Shown in pieces: positions 43,731 through 52,169 of a DNA stretch of 64,000 bases (positions within the stretch are counted from its first letter, which is position 1; the number at the start of each line of letters is the position of its first letter). The position numbers were made by a program, and so were the translations under genes. Below the pieces are notes generated by a model. The model did not search any database. It was not told where the DNA came from and saw only the letters and a list, made by a program, of their open reading frames with translations. The stretch is taken from positions 62,001 through 126,000 of the forward strand of contig NZ_BOPC01000013.1 in assembly GCF_016863555.1 (NCBI RefSeq), written 5' to 3'. The stretch comes from Micromonospora qiuiae. Lineage in GTDB: Bacteria > Actinomycetota > Actinomycetes > Mycobacteriales > Micromonosporaceae.

Positions 43731-45100
43731 AGACGATCCAGGCGTATCGCTACGCGTTGGACCTCACACCGGCGCAGGAGCGCGCGGCGTTGGCCCATGC
43801 CGGGGCGGCTCGGGTTGCCCATAACTGGGCGCTGGCCCGGGTGGTGGCGGTGATGAACCAGCGGGCGGCCGAACGCACCTACGGGGTCGCCGAGGTCGAT
43901 CTGACGCCCGCGATCGGTTGGTCGCTGCCGGCGCTGCGTAAGGCGTGGAACGCCGCGAAGGACGAGGTCGCGCCGTGGTGGCGGGAGTGCTCGAAGGAGG
44001 CGTTCAACACCGGTCTGGATGCTCTCGCCCGAGGGTTGAGGAACTGGTCCGATTCCCGCACCGGCAAGCGGGCTGGCCGGCTGGTCGGGTTTCCTCGGTT
44101 CAAGTCGCGTCGCCGACCGAGCGTACGGTTCACCACTGGACCGATCCGGGTGGAGCCGGACCGTAAGCATGTGGTGTTGCCCCGGCTGGGGCGGTTGAAG
44201 CTCCACGAGTCGGCGCGGAAGCTGGCTCGACGCCTTGACAACGGCACTGCCCGGATCATGTCGGCCACGGTGCGTCGTGAAGGCGGCCGGTGGCATGTGG
44301 CGTTCTGCGTCGAGGTGGACCGGGCCGACCGGGTACCAGCGTGCCCTGGCTCGGTGGTGGGTGTGGATGTCGGCATCACGCACTTGGCGGTGTTGTCCAC
44401 CGGTGAGCTGGTCGACAACCCGCGTCACCTGGCCGCCGCGCAGGCCCGGTTGCGGCGTCTGGGCCGGGCCCTGTCCCGCAAGACCGGCCCTGACCGGCGT
44501 ACCGGGCAGCGCCCGTCGAACCGCTGGCACCGCGCGTGCGCCCGGTTGGGCCGCGCGCATGCCCGGGTGAGCAATCTGCGTCGTGACGGCCTGCACAAGC
44601 TCACCACCCGCCTCGCCCGCACCCACGCCACGATCGTGGTCGAAGACTTGAATGTGGCCGGGATGCTGCGCCACCGCAGGCTGGCCCGGCACATCGCCGA
44701 CGCCGGCTTCGGCGAACTTCGCCGCCAATTGGCGTACAAACCGCAATGGAACGGCGGCCGGCTGATCGTGGCCGACCGCTGGTACCCGTCATCGAAAACC
44801 TGCTCAGGCTGCGGCGCGGTGAAAACCAAACTCGCCCTGTCCGAACGCACCTACACCTGCACCACCTGCGGCATGAACCTCGACCGCGACCTTAACGCCG
44901 CACGCAACCTCGCCGCTCTCGCGGCTGAGGTGGAGCCCGCCGGGAGTGGCCCGGTGGCCGGACGTGGAGCCGACCGTAAGACCCGCCCCGGCAGGCTGGT
45001 GGCTGTGAAGCGTCAACCCGGCACGGCGAACGCCGATCAGACCGGGACCGTCCCACCGCAAGGTAGGACTACCGATCACACGCTCACTAGAGCGCACTGA
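43727..45100 (+). CDS. tnpB: TnpB, RNA-guided nuclease of IS607 type
   Basis: 457 residues, Cas12f/TnpB fold and apparently complete. RuvC residues are all in place: Asp214 in GVDVGITHLAV, Glu306 in VVEDLNVAGM and Asp388 in NLDRDLNAARN. The zinc ribbon has CSGCG at 359-363 and CTTCG at 378-382. GTG 43727 overlaps the tnpA end. TnpB proteins cut DNA using a right-end RNA whose guide comes from the flanking sequence. The C-terminal 60 codons overlap that RNA. A live tnpB beside a dead tnpA is notable. Confidence 0.92.
   Translation: MKTIQAYRYALDLTPAQERAALAHAGAARVAHNWALARVVAVMNQRAAERTYGVAEVDLTPAIGWSLPALRKAWNAAKDEVAPWWRECSKEAFNTGLDALARGLRNWSDSRTGKRAGRLVGFPRFKSRRRPSVRFTTGPIRVEPDRKHVVLPRLGRLKLHESARKLARRLDNGTARIMSATVRREGGRWHVAFCVEVDRADRVPACPGSVVGVDVGITHLAVLSTGELVDNPRHLAAAQARLRRLGRALSRKTGPDRRTGQRPSNRWHRACARLGRAHARVSNLRRDGLHKLTTRLARTHATIVVEDLNVAGMLRHRRLARHIADAGFGELRRQLAYKPQWNGGRLIVADRWYPSSKTCSGCGAVKTKLALSERTYTCTTCGMNLDRDLNAARNLAALAAEVEPAGSGPVAGRGADRKTRPGRLVAVKRQPGTANADQTGTVPPQGRTTDHTLTRAH
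45000..45100 (+). ncRNA. Probable TnpB guide-RNA scaffold (reRNA), right end
   Basis: In IS607/IS605 elements the guide RNA overlaps the tnpB 3' end and runs into flanking DNA. Here GTCCCACC and GGTAGGAC (45050-45069) form a stem with a GCAA tetraloop and one mismatch, close to the element end. The guide would start just after 45100. The 5' boundary is not visible and is set arbitrarily. Confidence 0.4.
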
Positions 45101-45116
45101 AAGGTAACGGAGAGGC

Positions 45117-45485
45117 GTGGAGATCTCGATCGAGCCGGGTTCGCCGGTGCCGCCGTACGAGCAGGTGCGCGGGCAGCTCGCGGAGATGGTGGGGGACGGA
45201 CGGCTGCCGGTCGGCGCGAAGCTGCCGACGGTACGGCGGCTCGCGGCCGAGCTGGGGCTGGCGGTGAACACGGTGGCTCGGGCGTACCGCGAGCTGGAGT
45301 CGGCGGGGCTGCTGGAGACCCGTGGCCGGCACGGCACCTTCGTAGCTCCCGGACGCGACGACGCGGTGGACCGGTTGCAGCGGCTCGCCGCCGGGTACGC
45401 GGCCGAGGCAGCCCGGCTGCAGGTGGCACCGGAGATGGCGGTGTCCCTGGTCCGGGCCGCCCTCGACGCTGCCCGGCCCGGCTGA
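45117..45485 (+). CDS. GntR family regulator (YtrA-like, short)
   Basis: 122 residues: winged HTH (PPYEQVRGQLAEMVGDGRLPVGAKLPTVRRLAAELGLAVNTVARAYRELE) and only a 45-residue helical tail, as in the YtrA subfamily, which often controls ABC transporter or envelope genes. GGAG sits four bases before the GTG. The insertion element ends 16 bp before the start, so the native promoter has probably been displaced. Confidence 0.87.
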   Translation: MEISIEPGSPVPPYEQVRGQLAEMVGDGRLPVGAKLPTVRRLAAELGLAVNTVARAYRELESAGLLETRGRHGTFVAPGRDDAVDRLQRLAAGYAAEAARLQVAPEMAVSLVRAALDAARPG

Positions 45486-45684
45486 GTCCGCAGGTTCCGC
45501 CGGCCCTGGCTGGCCCGGGTCCCGCCGTAGCGGCCTTCTCCGTCGCGGCGATGATGGCCGTTTGCGCTGCCCCGCGCCGGGTCATCGGCCCCTCGAACGG
45601 GGGTGGTGGCCGGCGGAGCACCTCGATCGGTGGGATGCGGCGAACCCGCGCCCGGGCCGGGTGGGCGGCCACGATGATGAGCGC

Positions 45685-46128
45685 GTGGGGGCACTCGTGA
45701 CGTTGGACCTGCCGGACGACTCGCCGATGCTGGACCTGCCGTGGATCATCACGTTCGGGCCGCTCGGCGACGCCGACGAGTGGGAGCCGGTGGTCTGCGG
45801 CCCGTACGAGCGACCGCACGCGCTGGCGCTGGCCGAGGCGGTGGTGGCCGAGGAACAGCTGATGGCGGTGGTGGAGCCGCTGGTGCCGGCGGTCTCGGTG
45901 GAGCAGATCCGCGGTGAGATAGCCGCTGCGCAGCTCGCCGCCGAGGACGAGGCGGTCCAGGTGGACCAGGCCGACCTGTACGGCGACTTCGAGGACGTCA
46001 TCGACGAGGAGCTGACCGCGGCAGCCGATCGTGACCAGCCGGCGGGGCCGCTGCCCGCGCCGAGCGAGGCCGAGCTGCGCGCCGGCTTCCGCCGCCTAGC
46101 CGCTCGCCTGCCTGGCGCAACCGACTGA
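45685..46128 (+). CDS. Conserved actinobacterial hypothetical protein
   Basis: 147 residues from GTG 45685; GTG 45697 is also possible and no strong ribosome site is seen. VTLDLPDDSPMLDLPWIITFG and VCGPYERPHALALAEAVVA are conserved-looking blocks, followed by an acidic middle (VQVDQADLYGDFEDVIDEEL) and a helical end. No enzyme motif. Between gntR and this gene are 199 bp without features. Confidence 0.6.
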   Translation: MGALVTLDLPDDSPMLDLPWIITFGPLGDADEWEPVVCGPYERPHALALAEAVVAEEQLMAVVEPLVPAVSVEQIRGEIAAAQLAAEDEAVQVDQADLYGDFEDVIDEELTAAADRDQPAGPLPAPSEAELRAGFRRLAARLPGATD

Positions 46129-46262
46129 GCCGACCAGCTCGGCGGCGAGGCCGATCGACAGGTGGTCGACCGGTGAGATTTGCGACCAGCGCTGGCATCC
46201 GTCGCCCAGGAAACCCCGACGTCCACTGGGCACGCGGCCGCAGACTGGCGGGCCTGCGCAAA

Positions 46263-46462
46263 ATGCCGCAACTCGCGTGCCTGCGCCCAATGCCTCGAAC
46301 ACCGGGGTGAGTTCGCCGCGAGATGCCGCAACTAGCGGCTTCAACCGGCCCGGATGGGCCGACATGCCGCAACTCGCCTCGCCCATCGGCCCGGATACGC
46401 CGACATGCCGCAATCCGCGTCCGCGCTGGGCAGCCGGACAGCCCGACATACCGCAATCCGCG
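46263..46462. repeat. Degenerate ~41-bp tandem repeat array
   Basis: The core ATGCCGCAA(C/T)(T/C)CGC starts at 46263, 46323, 46364, 46405 and (as ATACCGCAA) 46448, giving steps of 60, 41, 41 and 43 bp. Units 3 and 4 also share CCGGAT(G/A)(G/C)GCCGACATGCCGC. The whole gap 46129-46580 has no credible gene on either strand; frames there only translate the repeats. Confidence 0.75.
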
Positions 46463-46580
46463 CCGCCCACCGCCTCAGGGGTAGCGCTGTCGCTTCAGGC
46501 CGCAGGGCCGCCGCTTCAGGGTGCAGCGCCACCGTCGTCTGGCGGCGCAGGACACTGCCGGATGGCCGATCGGTGACGCG

Positions 46581-48218
46581 CTAACCGGTGTGGCGGGTGA
46601 ACCAGGCGGCGGCGTCGACTGGGAGCAGGTGAGCGCCGTCCTGCTCGGTCAGCGCCGCGCTGGCCACGACGGGCTCGCCGTACCCGGCGACCATGACCGG
46701 GGTCTCGCCGATGTTGACCACGCAGGTCAGCGCGGCGTCGCGGGCGGCGCGGCGGAAGGCGAGCACCCCCGGGTCGGACTCCAGCCAGGTGATGCCGCCG
46801 AGGACGGCAAGCGCCGGGTGGGTGCGACGGATCCGCAGCGCCGCACGGTACAGCTCCAGGGTCGAGCCGGGCTCGTCGGTCTGGGCGGCCACCGACAGGG
46901 CACGCCAGGTGGCGGGGGCCGGCAGCCAGCTCAGCTCACTGCCGGCCGGCCCGAAGCCGTACGGGGCCAGTTCGCCGCTCCACGGGATGGGCACCCGGCA
47001 GCCGTCGCGGCTCTCGCCGGTACGCAGGAAGGCTGGATCCTGCCGCAGCTCGTCGGGGAGGTCGAGCACCTCGGGCAGCCCCAGTTCCTCACCCTGGTAG
47101 AGGTAGGCGCAGCCGGGCAGGGCGAGCATCAGCAGCGCGGCGGCGCGGGCTCGGCGCAGCCCGACCTCCCCGTCGCCGTAGCGGGTGACGTGCCGTTGCC
47201 GGTCGTGGTTGGAGAGCACCCAGGTGGTCGGTGCGCCGACGATGGTCGCCTCGGCGAGCGCGGTGTCGATCACCTTGCGGAAGGAGTCGGTCGACCAGGT
47301 GGCGTCGAGGAAGTCGAAGCTGAACGCCTGGTGCAGTTCGTCCGGGCCGATGTAGCGGGCCAGCCGCTGCGGGGTCTCGGCCCACGCCTCGGCCACCGCC
47401 ATCCGGCCACCCGGGTAGCTGTCCAGGATGGGCCGCCAACTGCGGTAGATGTCGTGCACCTCGTCCTGGTCGAAGTACGGCAGCCGGCCCTTGCCGAGCA
47501 GTTCCGACTGGCGTCGTCCGGTGGTCATCGAGTTGAAGCCGACGTCCGGCAACCCCTCGGCCTTGATCATGCCGTGGGCAACGTCGATGCGGAACCCGTC
47601 GACGCCGCGGTCGAGCCAGAACCGGAGGATGTCCTCGAACTCGGCCCGCACCTCCGGATGACGCCAGTTCAGGTCGGGCTGGGCCGGGTCGAACAGGTGC
47701 AGGTACCACTGGCCGTCGGGTAGCCGGGTCCAGGCCGGGCCGCCGAAGATGCTCTCCCAGTCGTTGGGCGGCTGCTCACCGTTCTCGCCCTTGCCGTCGG
47801 CGAAGAGGTAACGGGCCCGCTCGGCCGAACCGGGGCCGGCGGCCAGCGCCGCAGTGAACCAGGGGTGCCGGTCGGAGGTGTGGTTGGGCACGATGTCGAC
47901 GATGATCCGCAGGCCGAGCGCGTGGGCCTCGGTCACCATCGCCTCGAAGTCGCCGAGGGTGCCGAACATCGGGTCGACGTCGCGGTAGTCGGCGACGTCG
48001 TAGCCGCCGTCCACCATCGGCGAGGTGTAGAAGGGGGTCAGCCAGAGCGCGTCCACCCCCAGGTCGCGTAGGTAGGGCAGGCGCTCGCGGATGCCGTTCA
48101 GGTCACCGATGCCGTCGCCGTTGGAGTCGGCGAAGCTGCGGACGTAGACCTGGTAGACGACGGCGGACCGCCACCAGTCGGCGTCGGAGGTCAGCGGCGA
48201 GGGGGTGCTGACGGTCAT
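46581..48218 (-). CDS. Alpha-glucosidase (GH13)
   Basis: 545 residues, oligo-1,6/alpha-glucosidase type. Family regions: DIVPNHTSDRH at 108-118, nucleophile Asp212 in DGFRIDVAHG, acid Glu277 in VAEAW and Asp339 in SNHD. QPDLNW is the 'fifth region' seen in alpha-glucosidases. No signal peptide, so it acts inside on imported malto-oligosaccharides or trehalose/sucrose-like sugars. GAGGT precedes ATG 48218. It follows lacI on the same strand and faces malEFG, forming a sugar-use unit like aglA/malR of streptomycetes. Confidence 0.92.
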   Translation of the reverse strand: MTVSTPSPLTSDADWWRSAVVYQVYVRSFADSNGDGIGDLNGIRERLPYLRDLGVDALWLTPFYTSPMVDGGYDVADYRDVDPMFGTLGDFEAMVTEAHALGLRIIVDIVPNHTSDRHPWFTAALAAGPGSAERARYLFADGKGENGEQPPNDWESIFGGPAWTRLPDGQWYLHLFDPAQPDLNWRHPEVRAEFEDILRFWLDRGVDGFRIDVAHGMIKAEGLPDVGFNSMTTGRRQSELLGKGRLPYFDQDEVHDIYRSWRPILDSYPGGRMAVAEAWAETPQRLARYIGPDELHQAFSFDFLDATWSTDSFRKVIDTALAEATIVGAPTTWVLSNHDRQRHVTRYGDGEVGLRRARAAALLMLALPGCAYLYQGEELGLPEVLDLPDELRQDPAFLRTGESRDGCRVPIPWSGELAPYGFGPAGSELSWLPAPATWRALSVAAQTDEPGSTLELYRAALRIRRTHPALAVLGGITWLESDPGVLAFRRAARDAALTCVVNIGETPVMVAGYGEPVVASAALTEQDGAHLLPVDAAAWFTRHTG

Positions 48219-48308
48219 CGGTGAACCTCGTTCTGTGGCGCGGGACAGCGGCACCCGGCGTGGCAACGGTGGGACGCGCGGGCGTCTGAGAAGGATGCCG
48301 GGCCGATG

Positions 48309-48339
48309 CTGCAAGAGTCAAGCAATCCTTGCGCAAGGA
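48309..48339. promoter_or_regulatory. LacI/MalR-type operator for the alpha-glucosidase gene
   Basis: TCCTTGCGCAAGGA (48326-48339) is a perfect 14-bp palindrome. A further CTTGCAG half-site (minus strand) lies at 48309-48315. Between them is TTGACT, a -35 box for the leftward gene. Confidence 0.65.
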
Positions 48340-48368
48340 GGGCGGTGGAGGCTCCGGTGCGTCCGGCG

Positions 48369-49445
48369 TCAGGCCGGTACCGCGAGCGCGGGCGGGGTGG
48401 GGCGCTGCCGCCCGGGGCGCTCCGCGCCGTCCTGCCGCACCACCGCGGTCGAGCCCCGGACCACCAGCTCCGGCCGGAACAGGTACTCCGAGTGCGGGGC
48501 GCCGTGGCCGTTGATCTCGTCGACCAGGGCTCGGACGGCGGCCACGGCCATGGCGGCCACCGGCTGACGCATGGTGGTCAGCGGCGGGTCGGTGAAGGCC
48601 ATCAGCGGGGAGTCGTCGTAGCCGACCACCGACAGGTCCTCCGGAACGGAAAGGCCGCGCTGCCGGGCGGCCCGGATCGCGCCGAGTGCCATCAGGTCGG
48701 AGCCGCAGACGATGCCGGTCGCGCCGCGTTCGATGAGCCGGCCGGCCGCCGCTTCGCCGCCCTCCACGCCGAACAGTGAGAGCTCGGTCAGCTCGGTCAA
48801 CTCCTCGTCGCTCACCCCGGCGAGGCGTTGCATCGCCGTCTTGTAGCCGTTGACCTTGCGCTGCACCGGCACGAACCGGTCCGGGCCGGTGATCAGGCCG
48901 ATCCGCCGGTGCCCCAGCGCCGCCAGGTGGGCCACCGCCAGCTCCGCCGCCTCCCGGTCGTCGCAGGAGACGAAAGGTGCCGGAAGACCGGGTGCGTACC
49001 CGTTGATCATGACGATGGGCAGCGGCCGGGCGATCAGTGCCCGGTACCGGTCGTGGTCGGCGGCGGTGTCGGCGTGCAGGCCGGAGACGAAGACGATGCC
49101 GGAGACCTGGCGGTCGAGCAGCATCTCGACGTACTCGTCCTCGCGTACCCCGCCGGGGGTCTGGGTGCACAGCACCGGGGTGTAGCCGGTCGGTGCCAGG
49201 GCCGACTCGATGATCTGCGCGAAGGCGGGAAAGATCGGGTTGTCCAGTTCCGGCACCACCAGACCCACCAACCCGGCGCTGCGCTTGCGCAGCCGGGCGG
49301 GGCGCTCGTAACCGAGCACGTCCAGGGCGGTCAGCACGGCCTGCCGGGTCTCGGGTGCCACGCCGGGACGATCGTTGAGCACCCGGGAGACGGTGGCTTC
49401 GCTGACGTCGGCCTGCTGGGCGATGTCGGACAGGCGAGCGCGCAT
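48369..49445 (-). CDS. LacI family transcriptional regulator (MalR/AglR-like)
   Basis: 358 residues. HTH ARLSDIAQQADVSEATVSRVLNDRPGV with hinge helix ETRQAVLTALDVLGY, then a periplasmic-binding-protein-like ligand domain (LVVPELDNPIFPAFAQIIE; GLITGPDRFVPVQRKVNGY; GYDDSPLM). It probably represses the alpha-glucosidase and malEFG until a malto-oligosaccharide binds. TACAGT ends six bases before the ATG (leaderless). CTTGC-type sites lie upstream of it, in its targets and in itself. Confidence 0.92.
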   Translation of the reverse strand: MRARLSDIAQQADVSEATVSRVLNDRPGVAPETRQAVLTALDVLGYERPARLRKRSAGLVGLVVPELDNPIFPAFAQIIESALAPTGYTPVLCTQTPGGVREDEYVEMLLDRQVSGIVFVSGLHADTAADHDRYRALIARPLPIVMINGYAPGLPAPFVSCDDREAAELAVAHLAALGHRRIGLITGPDRFVPVQRKVNGYKTAMQRLAGVSDEELTELTELSLFGVEGGEAAAGRLIERGATGIVCGSDLMALGAIRAARQRGLSVPEDLSVVGYDDSPLMAFTDPPLTTMRQPVAAMAVAAVRALVDEINGHGAPHSEYLFRPELVVRGSTAVVRQDGAERPGRQRPTPPALAVPA

Positions 49446-49451
49446 GGCGGC

Positions 49452-49501
49452 ACTGTAGCTCACTGACAACTTCTTGCGCAGTGGCTGGAAAGAACTTGCA
49501 G
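49452..49501. promoter_or_regulatory. lacI promoter with operator half-sites
   Basis: On the minus strand TACAGT (49457-49452) is the -10 box. ACTTCTTGCGCAGT (49469-49482) covers the -35 position and CTTGCAG (49495-49501) follows. These resemble the sites at the alpha-glucosidase promoter, implying autoregulation. Confidence 0.5.
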
Positions 49502-49678
49502 GATCGAGCAGCGGGCCGTGGAGACGTCCCTCGACATCCGCCCCGGCCGGTGCCGTGAGCAGGCCGGTAGGGGGTCGGTGAGTGGCCCATGGTGCGGCGT
49601 GGAATGCCCAGGAGGCCGCAGTTGTCCGTTGCCGGTGTTGCGGATGGGCCACGGTTACGGCAAGGGGTTCGCAAAGGG

Positions 49679-49707
49679 TTTCTAGTTTCGAAACTTCTTG
49701 CTACTGT
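49679..49707 (+). promoter_or_regulatory. malE promoter with central palindrome
   Basis: TACTGT (49702-49707) is the -10 box. The spacer holds AGTTTCGAAACT (49684-49695), a perfect 12-bp palindrome with central CG, running straight into ACTTCTTGC (49692-49700), which is shared with the lacI promoter. Confidence 0.55.
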
Positions 49708-49742
49708 CCCGCCGTTACCCGGCAGGCAACTTAGGAGCGAAC

Positions 49743-51044
49743 ATGCGCCGCACAGCCAGGGGGATCGCCGTACTCGCCGCTGCCACCCTCGCCCTCTCCG
49801 TCGCCGCCTGTGGCGGCGAGGACAAGGCGTCCGAGGAGCAGCCCAAGGCGGATCCCGCCGCCCTCACCGCAGAACTGACCTGGTGGGACACCTCCGATCC
49901 GCAGAACGAGGGCCCGGCGTTCAAGGAACTGATCGCCAAGTTCAACCAGACCTATCCGAACGTGAAGATCAACTACCAGTCGGTCCCGTTCGGTGAGGCC
50001 CAGAACAAGTTCAAGACCGCCGCGCAGGCCAAGACCGGCGCCCCGGACATCCTGCGGGCCGAGGTGGCCTGGGTCCCCGAGTTCGCCTCGCTGGGCTACC
50101 TGTACGCGCTGGATGGCTCCGAACTCCTCGCCGACGAGTCCGACTTCCTGGCGACTCCGCTCGCCTCCAACCGGTACGACGGCAAGACCTACGGCGTTCC
50201 GCAGGTCACCGACAGCCTCGCGCTGATGTACAACAAGGAACTGTTGGGCAAGGCCGGCGTCGGCGAGCCGCCGAAGACCTGGGCCGAGCTGAAGACCGCA
50301 TCGCAGACCATCAAGGAGAAGACCGGCGCCGAGGGTGTCTACCTCAACCCGGCCGGCTACTTCCTGCTGCCCTTCATGTACGGCGAGGGCGGCGACCTGG
50401 TCGACACCGAGGGTAAGAAGATCGTCGTCAACTCGGAGCAGAACGCGGCCGGGCTGAAGATCGCCAAGGATCTGGTCGACAGCGGCGCCGCTGCCAAGCC
50501 CTCCGCCAACGACGCCTACGGCACCATGATGACCCTGTTCAAGGAGCAGAAGGTCGCCATGATCATCAACGGCCCGTGGGAGGTCAACAACGTCAAGTCC
50601 GCGCCGGACTTCGGTGGCGTGGAGAACCTGGGCGTCGCCCCGGTGCCGGCCGGCTCGGCCCGCGCCGGTGGCCCGGTCGGCGGCCACAACTACGTGATCT
50701 GGTCCGGCATGCCGCAGGAGAAGGTCGACGCGGCCGTCGCGTTCGTCAAGTTCATGAGCTCCGCCGAGTCGCAGGCGTTCCTGTCGGAGAAGCTCGGCCT
50801 GCTGCCCACCCGCAGCTCCGCCTACCAGGTCGACGCGGTCAAGAACAACGCCGTGGTCGCCGCGTTCCAGGCGGTCAACGAGGCCGCCGTGGGTCGGCCG
50901 TGGATCCCCGAGGCCGGGCAGTTCTTCGGCCCGCTCGACCAGTTGGCCACCGAGGTCCTGATCCAGAACAAGGACCCGAAGGCCGCGCTGGACGCCGTGG
51001 CCAAGAAGTACAAGGCAGAGGTCGTGCCCGGTTACGGGCTCTGA
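49743..51044 (+). CDS. malE: Sugar ABC transporter substrate-binding lipoprotein (maltose type)
   Basis: 433 residues. Lipoprotein signal with lipobox LSVAAC (Cys23). Family-1 binding protein: LTWWDTSDPQNEGPAFKELI, GAPDILRAEVAWVPEFA, VPQVTDSLALMYNKELL and INGPWEV. It captures malto-oligosaccharides or a similar alpha-glucoside outside the membrane. GGAG precedes the ATG by five bases. Its promoter carries sites like those at lacI. First gene of malEFG. Confidence 0.9.
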   Translation: MRRTARGIAVLAAATLALSVAACGGEDKASEEQPKADPAALTAELTWWDTSDPQNEGPAFKELIAKFNQTYPNVKINYQSVPFGEAQNKFKTAAQAKTGAPDILRAEVAWVPEFASLGYLYALDGSELLADESDFLATPLASNRYDGKTYGVPQVTDSLALMYNKELLGKAGVGEPPKTWAELKTASQTIKEKTGAEGVYLNPAGYFLLPFMYGEGGDLVDTEGKKIVVNSEQNAAGLKIAKDLVDSGAAAKPSANDAYGTMMTLFKEQKVAMIINGPWEVNNVKSAPDFGGVENLGVAPVPAGSARAGGPVGGHNYVIWSGMPQEKVDAAVAFVKFMSSAESQAFLSEKLGLLPTRSSAYQVDAVKNNAVVAAFQAVNEAAVGRPWIPEAGQFFGPLDQLATEVLIQNKDPKAALDAVAKKYKAEVVPGYGL

Positions 51045-51152
51045 CCGGATCGTCGACGCCGGCGTCGGCCGGTGACCTTTCGGCATCCCGGTGGGGTCGC
51101 GTGACCGCGACGGCCGCGCGATCCCACCGGCCCTTGAGCAGTGGAGCTGCTG

Positions 51153-52169
51153 ATGACCACCGTCACAGCCGATCCGGCGCCGTCGTCGACGCCGCCAGGT
51201 CGGTCCGCTCGTCCGTCCCGGCTGCGCCACAGCTGGGACAGGCACTGGTACGCCTGGGCGATGGTGCTGCCCGTCGTCATCGTCCTGGCGGTACTTATCT
51301 TCTACCCGCTGTTCCGCGGGATCTGGCTCTCCTTCACCAACCTGACCGAGGCCAACCAGGTCGCCGAGATCTGCACCAGGTCGATCACCGGCGGCGAGGT
51401 CTGCACCGAGAACCCCAACAAGTGGGAGTTCGTCGGGCTCGACAACTACGTCCGGGTGCTCACCGGCGAGGTCGGTGAGTTCTGGCAGTGGACCGGGGTA
51501 ACGCTGATCTGGACGTTCGCCTGCGTGGCCTGTCACTTCGGTCTGGGTCTCGGCCTGGCCAGCATGCTCAACCGTCCGATGCGGGCCCGTGGGCTGTACC
51601 GGGTGCTGCTGGTGCTGCCCTGGGCGGTGCCGGCCTTCGTCAGCGCGTTCGCCTGGAAGTTCATCTTCAACGAGCGCTTCGGTTTGGCCAACGCGCTGCT
51701 CTCCGCCATCGGCATCGACCCGGTCTCCTGGTTCGCCGACCGCTGGACCGCACTGTTCACCGCCATCGTCACCAACGTCTGGCTGGGCGTGCCGTTCATG
51801 ATGGTGGCGCTGCTCGGTGGCATGCAGACCATCCCCGGCGAGCTCTACGAGGCGGCCGAGATCGACGGCGCCTCGGCGTGGCAGCGGTTCCGCAACATCA
51901 CTCTGCCCGGCCTGCGTCCGGTCAGCATGACCGTGATCCTGCTCGGCACCATCTGGACGTTCAACATGTTCCCGATCATCTTCCTGGTGACCGAGGGGCA
52001 GCCGGCCGGGCAGAGCGAGATCCTGGTGACCGGTGCCTACCGGGCCGCCTTCGAGGGCATCCGCAACTACTCGTTGGCCTCGACGTACGGCGTACTGATC
52101 CTGTCGATCCTGCTGGTGTTCTCGGTGTTCTACCGGCGGGCGCTGCGCAAGCAAGGCGAGGTGTGGTGA
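51153..52169 (+). CDS. malF: Sugar ABC transporter permease, MalF type
   Basis: 338 residues, six to seven membrane helices. LPVVIVLAVLIFYPLFRGIWLS opens the family and the EAA loop reads YEAAEIDGASAWQRFRNITLP. A loop with two Cys (AEICTRSITGGEVCTENP) follows the first helix, on the outer side. GGAG lies before ATG 51153. Its stop overlaps malG by one base. Confidence 0.92.
   Translation: MTTVTADPAPSSTPPGRSARPSRLRHSWDRHWYAWAMVLPVVIVLAVLIFYPLFRGIWLSFTNLTEANQVAEICTRSITGGEVCTENPNKWEFVGLDNYVRVLTGEVGEFWQWTGVTLIWTFACVACHFGLGLGLASMLNRPMRARGLYRVLLVLPWAVPAFVSAFAWKFIFNERFGLANALLSAIGIDPVSWFADRWTALFTAIVTNVWLGVPFMMVALLGGMQTIPGELYEAAEIDGASAWQRFRNITLPGLRPVSMTVILLGTIWTFNMFPIIFLVTEGQPAGQSEILVTGAYRAAFEGIRNYSLASTYGVLILSILLVFSVFYRRALRKQGEVW

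Larger units (their letters stand above)
43258..45100 (+). mobile_element. IS607-family insertion element
   Basis: About 1.84 kb bounded by inverted GCGCTCTA (43259-43266) and TAGAGCGC (45088-45095). It carries a serine-recombinase gene with MerR-like DNA-binding domain (broken) and tnpB, overlapping by GTGA, the standard IS607 order. The right end coincides with the tnpB stop. No target duplication is expected for this family. It separates a yihY gene from a gntR gene. Confidence 0.85.

Noticed and set aside
46263-46462. CRISPR array
   Set aside because: The repeats are degenerate, unit spacing is uneven (60, 41, 41, 43), parts of the spacers are themselves similar, and no cas genes lie in the window.
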